Made by a program: the position numbers and the translations under genes. A DNA stretch of 64,000 nt from Oryzias latipes (lineage: Eukaryota; Chordata; Actinopteri; Beloniformes; Adrianichthyidae), in contig NC_019869.2 in NCBI RefSeq assembly GCF_002234675.1, positions 14,302,515 to 14,366,514 of the forward strand, written 5' to 3'. Positions within the stretch are counted from its first letter, which is position 1, and each line of letters starts with the position of its first letter. Positions 1 to 11,200 of this stretch are shown here, piece by piece. Below the pieces are notes generated by a model that saw only the letters and a program-made list of their open reading frames with translations, had not been told where the DNA came from and did not search any database.

Positions 1-15
1 GGTTTTTTTGTGCTG

Positions 16-233
16 TAAGTTTTTCTCATGTGAAAAATCACTCTATTAGGTAAATTTATATGTAACCTCTATACTACATGGGTGAGATGCTGCTCCATTG
101 TTAGCGTTTGGTAACTATATGCTAATACATACTTCCTGTATTTGGAGTTGTGTAGTAGCTCTGTCTCTGGCTAACTATAAAGTGTACATGTACATTTACC
201 TAATAAAGGGATTTTTCACATGAGAAAAACTTA
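16..233. mobile_element. MITE with ~40 bp terminal inverted repeats
   Basis: The left end TAAGTTTTTCTCATGTGAAA continues AATCACTCTATTAGGTAAAT. The right end is its near-perfect inverse (ATTTACCTAATAAAGGGATT, then TTTCACATGAGAAAAACTTA). Total 218 bp, no coding capacity. TA at each outer edge suggests a mariner-type target site, but this is uncertain. Confidence 0.75.
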
Positions 234-1595
234 GTGCACATAAAACCCGCTGCACTTTCTTACCTTGTTCTTCGCCATTCGTTAATGTTTTAATCTATGT
301 TACATCTGCCGATTTTTTTCTATTACAGCCCCTAAAAAATTAAAGCGCAGTCGATACAAAAACATTTTAGGATCACGACAATTAAAAAAAAAAAAAAATA
401 CAAATGTTAAAAGGCAGTATTGAACAAAACAAAATTTCAGAAAACCAAAACTTGAAAAAAAAAAATGAAAAAAAAAAATCAGAAAACAGAATTAAAATTG
501 ATTGAAATATTAAAAATAAAAACATTTCAGGAACCAAAATGAAATGACAAAAATGAAAAACAATTCAGGAACAGGAAGAAGTAGGTACTATGGGACAACG
601 CTGATTGGATGATGACGTTTGTCCATCATTTGAACTGAAAGTTATTTTACATAAATGAAGCTATGCTGGATATTATCATCCAAACAACAATGTCCCATAA
701 TAATCCACGTATTTCCCATTTAAATATTAAATCAAAAATGGAGCAAATGGATAATGAACGTTTAAATTCCTTTTTTAATATTATGTCTGAAGCAGAAGGT
801 TAACCCAGAAGTAGTTTGGTTGACGTCATTTCTGCAGGTAAACAATAAAAAGGGAAAGGACGAAAGGATAAAATGTTAACTTAAACTTTAATCATGGAAT
901 ATTTAGCAGATGTAGTGACACAGAGCGCACACAGAAATATCATCACCAACTAGGTTTACAAATGTTCCAAAATGTCTTTGAGAGGATTCTGTCTGAAGCA
1001 GCAGATGTGAAGAAACGGGTGTTAAAGATGCACATCAGGAAACGCAGTCCTGTCATCCACAGATAAGGTATGGAGGCCCATTTGTTTGATCTAATAAAGC
1101 AGTTATGCTGCGTTAAACAGGATTTCTAGGAGGGTGTTCACAGACAGGTCCATCCTTCAGTCATAAGTAAAGTACATGACAGGTTACCTGTCATCAGTAG
1201 GATTGGGGGGGGGGGGGGGTCGTGTGGGCAGGATTCTCAGACAGATGTAGCAGCAGCATAACCAGCTAAGCTGTCAGGTAAACTACCGCAGTTTGTGTCT
1301 CAGAAAAACTAATAACATTGATGAATGTTTCTGTGACTTTAAAACAGGGGTCCCCAAGCTTTATGAAGTGGGGGCCACATGACGTTTCCATTCTCTGATT
1401 GGGAGCCAGGGTCAGTTTGAAACAAAAAAAGTGTGACGATTGCAGCGGTGTCTAAATGTAAACATGCATTGTTTCCCAGAAAGCCACACATAACTAAAGA
1501 TAAATAACCCAATCTGATATTAAATAATCCTCTCTGGGTTGTTCACCAAAAAAAAAAAAAAAAATTATAATAATAATCAGTAAATATATAATAAC
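234..1595. other. Intergenic AT-rich repeat DNA
   Basis: Besides the fold-back element at 355-715, this holds a 15-base G run (1205-1219) and, from ~1347, CAGGGGTCCCCAAGCTTTAT with GGGGGCCACATGACG. That is typical of a hAT transposon edge; its other edge was not found. No gene is seen. Confidence 0.4.
355..715. repeat. Fold-back/MITE-like element
   Basis: An A-rich arm (CACGACAATTAAAAAAA... with repeated CAGAAAAC and CATTTCAGGAAC) leads into TATGGGACAACGCTGATTGG, then GGATATTATCATCCAAACAA with CAATGTCCCATAATA as inverted partner. The same parts flank the YR retrotransposon at 38735 and 43957-44245. Confidence 0.6.
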
Positions 1596-2084
1596 TGTCA
1601 TGGTGCCTGTCAGACTCCTCCCCCTCCAGCTCTGCCTGCTCTGCTCCCTGATTGCCACCAGCTGACGCCACTCACCTCATTGGCCATACTGCTTAAAAGG
1701 AGACCTTACTCATCAGTTCAACGCCAGTTCGTTACCCCTTATGGTGACTATGCCTGGTCTTAAGTTTATGCTCTGCAAACTCTTGTCTTGTTCCAAGCCT
1801 CAAACTAATTATTGCCTTTTGTCTCAGAATTACCAGCACCTCACGAGTGACGTCAGCGCTCTCTTCCCTCCTGCTGCTCAGAGACATCCTGAGGATCCCA
1901 CGGCTCTCCTTAACCGCACTAAGCCCTCCAGCCACGCCACCAGCCGTTGTCAAGTCCGGACCTCACCCAGCTACTACTCCAACCATCTTCCTAGCAGGAA
2001 TAATAAACCTTTTCTCGCCAAATCCCTCACCTGTCTTCCTTCTGGGTTACAGCATCTGGGTCCTCACGCTAGAGCGTCATGACA
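1596..2084. mobile_element. Solo LTR (Ty3/gypsy-like) with 5 bp target duplication
   Basis: 489 bp starting TGTCATGGTGCCTG and ending CGTCATGACA (TG...CA ends with inverted TGTCATG/CATGACA). It is flanked by ATAAC at 1591-1595 and 2085-2089. Internal TTAAAAGG (promoter-like) and AATAATAAACC (poly(A)-like) are placed as in an LTR. Open frames of 83-113 codons inside it are not conserved proteins. Confidence 0.8.
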
Positions 2085-2089
2085 ATAAC

Positions 2090-3269
2090 ACTATTTAAGA
2101 AATCAATAAAAACAAATAACCTTCTCTGGGTTTTTCGCAGTCAGGAAATATATAGCAACACACTCTGCTGAGCTAACAATCCACTTTTTAGCTGTGAGAG
2201 TTTGTCTGCTGGCATTTTCCCTTGCTAGCTATGATATTTCTCTCTGTGACGGGATTCATAATGTCAGCGTAGATTGTATTCTTTGAATACCGCCACTGTC
2301 TCTGGGCAGATGAGACAAACAGCCTGTATGTCGAACAAAAAAAACACTTGTTTGTCCAAAATACTCTGCGTTCTGAATCATTTTTTTCTCTTCCCTGAAC
2401 TTTTTGTTAATTTTCAAATCTGATGGGGGGGGTCACGTTCAAGTTCTATGACTGGGGCAAAGTGAGGTACGTTGCAGTAGAAACACTTTTAGGTTGGCTA
2501 ACATTTCAATTCAAATAAGCTTTATTGACCTGAGGAAACAATTCCAGAGATTCTGTTGGGCAAGCCCACTACACTCCAGTTTTCCATGCTCCCATGAGTC
2601 TCAATCACGTGGCCAGGCTAAATAATAATAATAATGCAATAAAAAAAAGGCTCTCTCTCTGGTATCGTTCAAGTGGCCGGGTCAAATGTGTTGGCCTTGG
2701 TCTGGGGGCGCCTACCTTAAAAGAAAAAAACCTGTAACCTGTGTGTTTTAGGAAAAAAAGTGCATCTTTCTGATCCAAACATTAGAAATAATAGGTTCAA
2801 ATTAAAGATTGTTTTCAAATTGTTTCACCATTGTTAAATAAATCTTTTTCACTTTAACTCCTTCAGTACTATATTCAAGTGAAACCACTCTTACCAATGT
2901 TATACCGATTTCCAGATAATGAAATAGAACATAAAGACTTCAATTAATATCTATAATAAATAATGGAAGCACAATATAGGGCTTTTGGTGATATTCTTAG
3001 TTGTGGGGATTAACTTTTTTTTTAATGATGAGAAAACTGAAAATGAACCACCTCCCTTCATGGAGGCAGATTATTATTTACATAATTCTAACTCCATGAA
3101 GATAGAATCATGTCAAACACACTATCTGTTAAACAGCTGACTCTACGGTGGGGGCTGAGGGGGGAGAAATAGGTCAGAGTTCATTCATGCATGCGCCAAA
3201 ACAATGACATTTGCATGCAGCCAGAGGGCGTGGCCTAATCCAAGCTGACAAGTGTGGTTTTGAAACACA
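2090..3269. other. Intergenic AT-rich sequence, no gene seen
   Basis: Contains short retroposon-tail-like sequence (TTCAATTCAAATAAGCTTTATTGACC near 2505) and simple A/T runs. GCGTGGCC-type sequence appears only near 3230 as the CpG region begins. Confidence 0.3.
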
Positions 3270-3740
3270 AAAAGAGAAAGGATGAGAGTCAGCGCTTCAC
3301 CTTCACGGCCGTCGGATCCACGTCCGGAGTGTCACGGCTGCGTCCTCCGTGGATGCTCCGCGGGCAGGCCGGGCGGGCCTGGAGCCGGTCCACTACCGTT
3401 CGCTGCTGCCGCCGCCGCTGAGCCGGTCAGCTGCTTTTTTCCCCTCCCGGTCCGCGTCACGATCCACGCAGCTTTAGCCCAGCAGCATCCACGGAGAACT
3501 CAGCGCTTCTGGGCGTGACCTTCAAATTAAAAGCATCCGCGATGAGACAATAAAAAACCTAATGCAGGTCACGCGCGTGACAAGCTGCCTTCACCCGCAG
3601 TCTGTCAAACACATCAGAACACCAGAATCACTCCATGCAAGGAGACAACCATCATCAGGACCAGAACCGAGCTCCTTCAGGTCATTGGTCCAAGCGGCGT
3701 TTGTGACGTCACAGAACCCGGAACTTTCCTAACCCAATGA
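3270..3740. promoter_or_regulatory. Orphan CpG-rich region with CRE and CCAAT motifs
   Basis: 3290-3520 is strongly GC/CpG-rich (GCTGCCGCCGCCGCTGAG, GGGCGGGCC). It is followed by CACGCGCGTGAC near 3570, a perfect TGACGTCA near 3704 and CCAATGAG near 3734. The surrounding DNA is AT-rich repeat. An open frame of 78 codons at 3282-3518 has no family resemblance. It may be the promoter or first exon of a gene to the left on the minus strand, or a distant element of slc22a13. Confidence 0.35.
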
Positions 3741-4739
3741 GGAAGCTCCATTATTACTTTAAAATCTCCACTGAACGCTTTGTTCACCTCAGACGATAAA
3801 AAGTCAAGAATTCCGGTCTGTTTGTCCACCTTAAAGTTCAGAATTTTAAAAGACTTTTTTAATTAATTAAGCTGCAAAAATATTGTAAACATGTGGAAAA
3901 TAAATTAGACTTAATGTTTACTTTGTATATAACACGTGGAGACAGCTTTGGTTTTGAATGAATACTTAATCAATAAGCTCAACGACATGCAAAACTCATA
4001 ATTAAAATGTTACTTTAAATCATTTAAATTCAGTTTATAGGAATCCTTTAATTTCCCTTATTACATTATAAAAACCCAATGCCAAAAACAAGAACAAATA
4101 GAAAAAAAACTATACACCTAGATCAGATGATGGATGGATGGACTGATGGGTTTTATGAGTGTCCCAAAAAAAGGTAAAAGATATACACACTGATATATAA
4201 TCACATATCATATATAATCATATACCCTTCCCTAACTATACATAATCAGAGAAGGGATCACAAAATGCAAACAGACCCAATTTGTAAAATATAAATATTT
4301 AAAAAATGTATAAAATATTTTGAAGCATGCGAAAAAATAATTTTAAAAGTCCTTTTAAATAACCCTTGTGTGGATAAAAGTGTATTTTTCCACATAAACA
4401 CATTGGCAGAGTCTAAAACATGACAATAACTGACAACACGGGTAAAAAAAAGAAAAGGTCATATTTATGAAGTGAGCAGTGAAGGTAAAGATTGTTGACA
4501 TCAAGTCCATAATCGTCCTGTTGTCTATATCTCTGATTATAAAACCTGCTTTTCAGTTCAGACAGCAGGGGGCAGCAGAGATCCTGCGACCACAGCAGCA
4601 CACACGTGTTTAATCCATTACCAAAATAAATCGATAAGAAGCAGAAAATCCTCACATGCTGTCATTTTCCAGACGCTTTTATACAGAGAGACTTTCACAC
4701 GATGGACATGATCAATTACAAATGTGTATTTGCATCAAT
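3741..4739. other. Intergenic AT-rich sequence, no gene seen
   Basis: Low-complexity AT-rich DNA with a short GATGGATGG stretch near 4130 and a palindromic ATATATAATCACATATCATA region near 4190. Frames here lack resemblance to proteins. Confidence 0.3.
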
Positions 4740-5183
4740 CGCGGGGCGTGCGTGGTGTTACATCAGAGCTGCTCTGTGATGTTGTAACAATCCTATGGCC
4801 CTGCCCTATAGCTACAGTAAGCAGCACAAACGTCACGTTCTCCGCTGCCATTTGTGCGCGTCTGCTCCAGATTTCACGTCGTGCGGGGAAGCAAGATTCC
4901 ACCGGCAGCTGTTGCAAAACTTCCTCATCCTGCGCGTAAACGTGGATCAGATCTTGCCTCCAGCTGATGCGCACGCCCGAGTTTGATGCTGGGAGCCTGC
5001 GCGCAGAAACTTGGTTGAAATGGTCCTCCTCCGGTTGAACGTGCATGACTGAGGGCTCGCGTGCAGTCAGGTGGCGGGAAGATGATGAAGCGCGGTCTGT
5101 GCGTAATTCTGCTCCACCTGTGACTTATTGACCGTGAGGCGCGCCGCAGCCTCGCGGTCACACTAACTCAGTTTTCGGGCGGG

Positions 5184-5189
5184 TATAAA
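5184..5189 (+). promoter_or_regulatory. TATA box of the slc22a13-like gene
   Basis: TATAAA lies in the context GGGCGGGTATAAAGCC, 94 bp upstream of the ATG at 5283. Transcription would start at about 5215, leaving a ~70 bp 5'UTR. The preceding 450 bp (4740-5180) is CpG-rich. No competing in-frame ATG occurs between the TATA box and 5283, and the start context is AACAAACAATGA. Confidence 0.6.
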
Positions 5190-5282
5190 GCCAAACACCT
5201 TCCCGTCTCCTCTCCACGTGGGAAAGCCTGTCTCCAGTTCTGCCTCCACGACCATCCCCTCTGAAAAACCAACCAACAAACA

Positions 5283-8200
5283 ATGAATTTCGATCAGATC
5301 CTCGCGGCCATAGGAGGTTTCGGCAAATACCAGAAGATCTTGTACATATGGATCTGTCTGCCTCAGATCCTGCTCGCCTTCCACATGATGGTGAGCATCT
5401 TCACCGGAGCCACGCCGCCACACCAATGCAGGGACAGCTTCAGCACAGGAGCCGGGAATCAGACCCTCAACCTCAGCCTCCCGGACGCCTCCTGCTTCTC
5501 CGCGGACGCGCTGCCTCCGGGCAATCGGACAGAGCGCGTCCCGTGTGGCCGCGGATGGGTCTACAGCAGTGAGGTGTTTGAGAGCAGCACCGTCACAGAG
5601 GTACACCTCAGATCAGTGCAGGGCGTGCGTTCTTTTCCTGAGTGGAGTCATTAGGGTCAAACAGAGAAACATGGATATAGAATGTACCAGAATGTGTCCA
5701 TGTGTCACATCAGAGCTCTCAGAAAAAAACTTAGAAGATTGTTTGGGTGAAAATCTGACTCAGACATGAAGACAAACCACGTTTGGTCTCATGTCTGAGG
5801 GCGCCTCTTGCTGGCACACAGTCCACCAACAGGCTGACACAGCAACCACAAACCACACAGAGGCTTCAGGCTGCTGGGTTCCTCACACGCCTGCTGCTTT
5901 GCTTTCGAACATTATTAGCACTTTAGGTTCATTGTGTGAGGAAGTTTTGGTCTGCTTGTATCTATGTTCATCTGCAGTTGCATGTTTTCTATTTTTACCT
6001 TTAAAAGGGATGGCAGAAACAAAGTTTAGTCAGTCTCAACTGTTCTGCATATTTCTTTAGCTGTTTTTCTGCCATTTTTTGTCATTAAAGAAGACTATTT
6101 TTTTTCTTTCAAATGCATTATGTGTGTAAACTGTAATCTCTGTTTCATTTATGACCACAAAAAAAAGTCCAGTTTGGAAGCAGGTAGCAGCCAAACAGGA
6201 GCAGTTGAGAAATAACAGTAGGTGTGCTTTCCATCCTTCAGTGGGACCTGGTGTGCAACAGAGCCGGACTGAACAGCCTGGGATCGTCGGTTTACATGTC
6301 GGGGCTGCTGGTGGGCTCTGTGGTGTTTGGAGCTATGGCTGACAGGTACAGTGCTTAGTCGGGAGCCAGCCTTTGTCTTTGTGTAGACGCTGCACAAGTG
6401 CTGCAGTTCTTTGCACCAAAGGAATCGCTGGCAGTTTCCTTTCATGTCTGTAAAGTAGAGCATCTGATACGCAACACCCAGCTAAATTTGTGGGGAGAAG
6501 ATAAACAGGACTGTCTGACTGAATCTGGTGCTGTAGACAGACTGCGTTTGTGAGGGGTTTAGAGCAGAAAATGCTAACTTTCTAGATTTAAGATCTTTTC
6601 TGAGATCCCTTGATGTTAGGCTTCAATAAATAGTCAGAAGAAGTACAAAGCTGTCAGCAGACACTGAAGGTGACCAGAATAAACCATAGAAGATAAACGT
6701 GAACAGATGGAACACTGTTTTCTTTCTGATATGAGTGATTTGACCGAGCTGTGTGAGTGTCTGAAGGGTCCATGTGTTTGCTCTGATCCAATACACCACA
6801 TGGTGCCTCATGATACTGGCAGATCACGTCTGTGCATCCATCCATCCATCCATCCATCCATCCATCCATCCATCCATCCATCCATCCATCCATCCATCCA
6901 TCCATCCATCCATCCATCCATCCATCTTAAGAACCTGCTGAATCCTTTTAGGAGGTCACAGGGTTGCTGGAGCCTATCCCAGCTACTGTTGGGTGAAGAT
7001 ACTTCTTGGATAGGTCACCAGTCTGTTGCTGGACCACAAGCTCACATGCACACCTTGGGTAAATTTAGAGACACTAAAGAACTTATGAGGCATATATTTG
7101 GCTGTCTTTGGTGGCACAGCAAGAAGGCCCCCGGTTCAAGTCCCGGCTGGGGGACCTGAAACAGAACACCAATGGTCCCTCACATCAGTGAGGGTATATT
7201 CTATGTGGAGTTTGCATCTTCTCCCCGTGCATGCATGGGTTCTCTCCGGGGACTCCGGCTTCCTCCCCCTGTCCAAGAACATGCTTCATAGGTCAATTGG
7301 TTACTCTAAATTGCCCCTAGGCGTGAATGTGAGACTGAATGGGTGTGTGATTTGTGACCCTGGAACAGACTGTCCAGGATGTCCCCTGCCTTTGCCCATG
7401 AGTGGCCTTGATAGGCTCCGGCATCCCTGTGACCCTGAAAAGGACAAAACAGGTTCAGAAGATGAATGAGAATTTGTTCTAATCCTGTGGCAGGATTAGA
7501 ACAAATTACTGTAAGGCTAGAGCGCTAACCACTACACCACAGTGCAGCCCTGCAGCAATTCCTTTAAGTCCCACGCCAATCATCTTCTGATCCATTGTAA
7601 AAATTTTCTCAGTGGCCTTTTAATCATGATTGAGAGATAAATTCATGATTCTGCAGTGGAGGTGAAGTTTTCTTCAATATCAAGTTTAAATTAAATATGT
7701 GTACAAACAAACAAGTACACAAGGATGAATGTCAAATCCATTCACATTTTAGTTTCCTAAAGTTCAGCCCTCTGAAGTTCAGTTTGATCATTTGCTCCCA
7801 TCGTGTGTTTTGTCCGCTGTTATGCAATCGGTCGTTTTTACCTTTCAGTAAAATAAACCTGCCATGTCTCAATCCAAATGGAATTTTCCAAGATTGACAC
7901 ATCTGATTTATTTCAATTGGAAACTATTTTATAAAGGTATAGGTCTATTCGATTAACAACTTGCCTCAGATGGATCAATCTGGTTGGATTGTAGGAATTT
8001 AAGTTGATTCATCATTACACCCTTATCAGATTTCCTCCTTAAGTGTGGTAAGTGACGACTGCTGTTGGGATTTTAGGCAATAAAAATAAAATTGAATTAA
8101 ATTGAACTGAATTGAATTAAGTCTGTTAAGAGTCTAAGCACACCTTCAGGCATCTGTTGGGGCAGCAGCATCAGAGTGAGGGACTCAAAGAGGCTGAACA

Positions 8201-11200
8201 AAACTGATGAAGAGGACCAGCTCTGTTCTCTGGGGGATGAAAACCATCATGGTTAATCCAGATGATCGCCTTCAGAACACAGTAACTCCACAAAAGTGTC
8301 TTCAGCCAGAGGCTTCTTCACATCCAAACAGGAAGGCTTAGAAAATGAGTCGGCAACGTCTGACTGATCCTTTGGAGTTGAAGAATGGGGAGAATAGTTG
8401 TTCCTTTACTCTAATGAACAGAAGGGTGGTGGTACCCCCGTCCCCCCATCCCCCTGTACACTGTGGCCCAAATGTACATTTCCTGAAGCTTTAAAGGGAA
8501 TTGAGTCAAATCGAAGGCTGATCTGATTAATGCCAAAAAATGTATTCAGACTCGAAGCAGAAGTGATGAAAACAGAGCCGGGGCGTCTTTGACTGATGGG
8601 AAACAGGTGTTTGACAAGGACACACCAACGGAATCCAAAACAGGTGTGGAGGGGCTGAAGGACAGAAAAACGGAAAGAAGACTGGAAACTGACAAAAGCA
8701 AAGAGAAGAGCAGATGCTGACTGTGTTTTTTTTTAACTCTGATCTCATGGATGTTCTGACATTTAAGTTTTCCAAACCTTGTGGTCTTCGTCTTTCTCAT
8801 TAATCAAATGCTGTCTGACTTTACAGTCCAACAGCCATTGTCAGCCCCTGAACTTTAGGCTGATTTCTTCAGAAGTGGACGACATGAAGCTAAACCAGGA
8901 GGCAGATGAACCCAGAGCAGCAAGTGGAGGACAAAAACTGGAGCTGCAGGGTAAAGCAAAACAAGAAGAAGTTCAACAAAGATGTCGGCCTGCAGACAGA
9001 GCTGACTGGACACACAGCAGCACGAAGCATACGAGGACATGACAGACAGTTCATGACTGACATCCACAGACATTCTTGAAGGTTTATTTCTAAGCGTTGA
9101 GTCTTGGCAAACTCCAACCGGTGGGGATCCTCTGGAGGCAGGATCTATACTTACACAGAAAGGCACGGAGGTCAATCATTCAACAAAAGCTCAAACAAAA
9201 GCCCACCATGCGGCCTGCTTTCAGTTTTTCGCTCGGTGGAACAGCTCCTCTGAGGATATTTCTGCCTCTGTACAGATTCCGAAGGTAGTCTGAAGGCCCA
9301 TCTTTTCCTTCACATTGCTTTTATATGCTGTATTTTTATTTTTAGCAAGAAGATTTTATGTGCAAATTTAATGCTACCCGTGATGCTAATTTTTGCCCAG
9401 ATTTTAGCTTTTTTTATGGAGAGTTTGTGTTCTACTTATATCATTAGTATTTCATTAGTGTCACTGTTTTGATTCAGGTTTTTGCAAATATTTCGATTTT
9501 TGAGGTTTCCTTTTTTCCCATTTTTTTTGTTTTATTCGTAATGAGTGATGATAATAGAGACTTTTTATTTTTAATTTCCATTGATCATTGGTATTTTGAA
9601 TAGTATTTCGGAGTGTTTTTCAAACTACGTTTGTCTGATTTATTGACCTTTCATGCGTTTTGTAGAACGCTGATCTGGGTGAATCTTGTCCAGCTCTGTG
9701 GACGATTGTAGGCAGAGAAAAGGGGGAATCAGGCTGTAACAACCTCCTGAACAGATCCTCGCAGGGAACCTGAAATGCTTATAAAGACTCAGAACAAAGT
9801 TGAAGCTGATGGAAATCCTCTCTGTGGGACATGAGTCCCAAAGAAACCACTGTGAGACAAAGTACCGTACTATTCTTGTCTTCTGTTAGGATCACAGAGG
9901 AATCAAGTCCAGGCACAGATCTATAACTGTTTAAAAAACAAAAAAATAAATACAAAATACAGTTGTAAAATACACCTTTAACTAGACAACCATTGAATTA
10001 GGGGAAAACTATTGTAAATATTAAGTAATAAGACTATGCTGTTTAAAGAGAAATAACCTCATCAGCACCCGATGTAAGAATAAATGATTTTATAAAAAGG
10101 TTTTGTTAACTGCAAAAACTGTTTCTCATAATATATTATAAGATATCACTCAAAGAAATGAAACATTAGATTTAATTTAAAAAGTATCGTCAACCGGTCC
10201 CACAAAACTATTTTGTTTAAATTTGAGAAAGAGTGGATGACTAAAATTTAAAAAACTATCCTGAATATATACTAAAGTACACAGTTATAGTACGTTTACA
10301 TTGTGCCACTAAAATGTACTCAACATTATTGCGTTGCATTTATTAATAATTATGTTGAATTTACTCATTATTGCATTAAATTTAAAAACAATATAGTGTT
10401 GATTTTTTATGCATTTATCTTCTAATCCATTTTTCCCTTTCGGGGTTGCCAGAGTCTACTGTTGGGTCTAAACTAAACCAACAATTCTCAACTATATTTG
10501 AGCAGGAAGAAAGGAAATGGACTCACTTTAAATCTTTTCTCGAGAGAGGGAGAGAGCAGACAGGAACACACTCATACAGTTATAAGTGTGCTCTGAGCTT
10601 ACAAAGGTCTGCCTCCTCGTTTTTATTCAAAATCAGGGTGTTTCCCCAAGTCAAATTCCTCGTTCTGTAAAGTGCGCTGTACAGAATCTGGCAATAAAGC
10701 TATTCTGATTCTGATTCTGATACATACAAATGTGTTGGTCTGCTTCTAAAAGGGAGGGGGGGGGCAATGCAGCCCACACAGGTCAAGAAACGAATCAAAA
10801 TAAATATCTTAAAAGAAACAATTGCTCGTTTGAGATACAGCTTCATTGTTGACCCCTGCGGTTTCAGAGCTCATCTCCTTCAGAGCAAAGGTGATCATCT
10901 GTCACCGGGTCAAATGCAGGACAGCTGCGCTGGCTCATGTCCTGCTTTCCTGTGAACCCATTTCGCATAGAAAAGCCATATACACACACAGTCAATATCT
11001 CAGAGTAAATATGAGATAACTTATGTACAATTATTCCAACAGCCACTTGTGGGTAAAGGCAGGGGACATCCTGGACAGGTTGCCAATCACAGGGCCACAA
11101 TCTCACACATAGGGACAATTTACAGTAACCAATGAACCTAGCATGTTTTTGGACAGTGGAAGGAAGCCAGGGTCCCCAGAGAAAACCCACGCATACACAG

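Noticed and set aside
4735..5606. Minus-strand frames of 103 and 147 codons overlapping the slc22a13 promoter and exon 1
   Set aside because: Shadow frames in GC-rich DNA. The plus strand has a clear transporter exon and TATA box.
6654..7159. Open frames with long DGWM or IHPS repeats on both strands
   Set aside because: They are translations of a CATC microsatellite and adjoining SINE pieces, in an intron.
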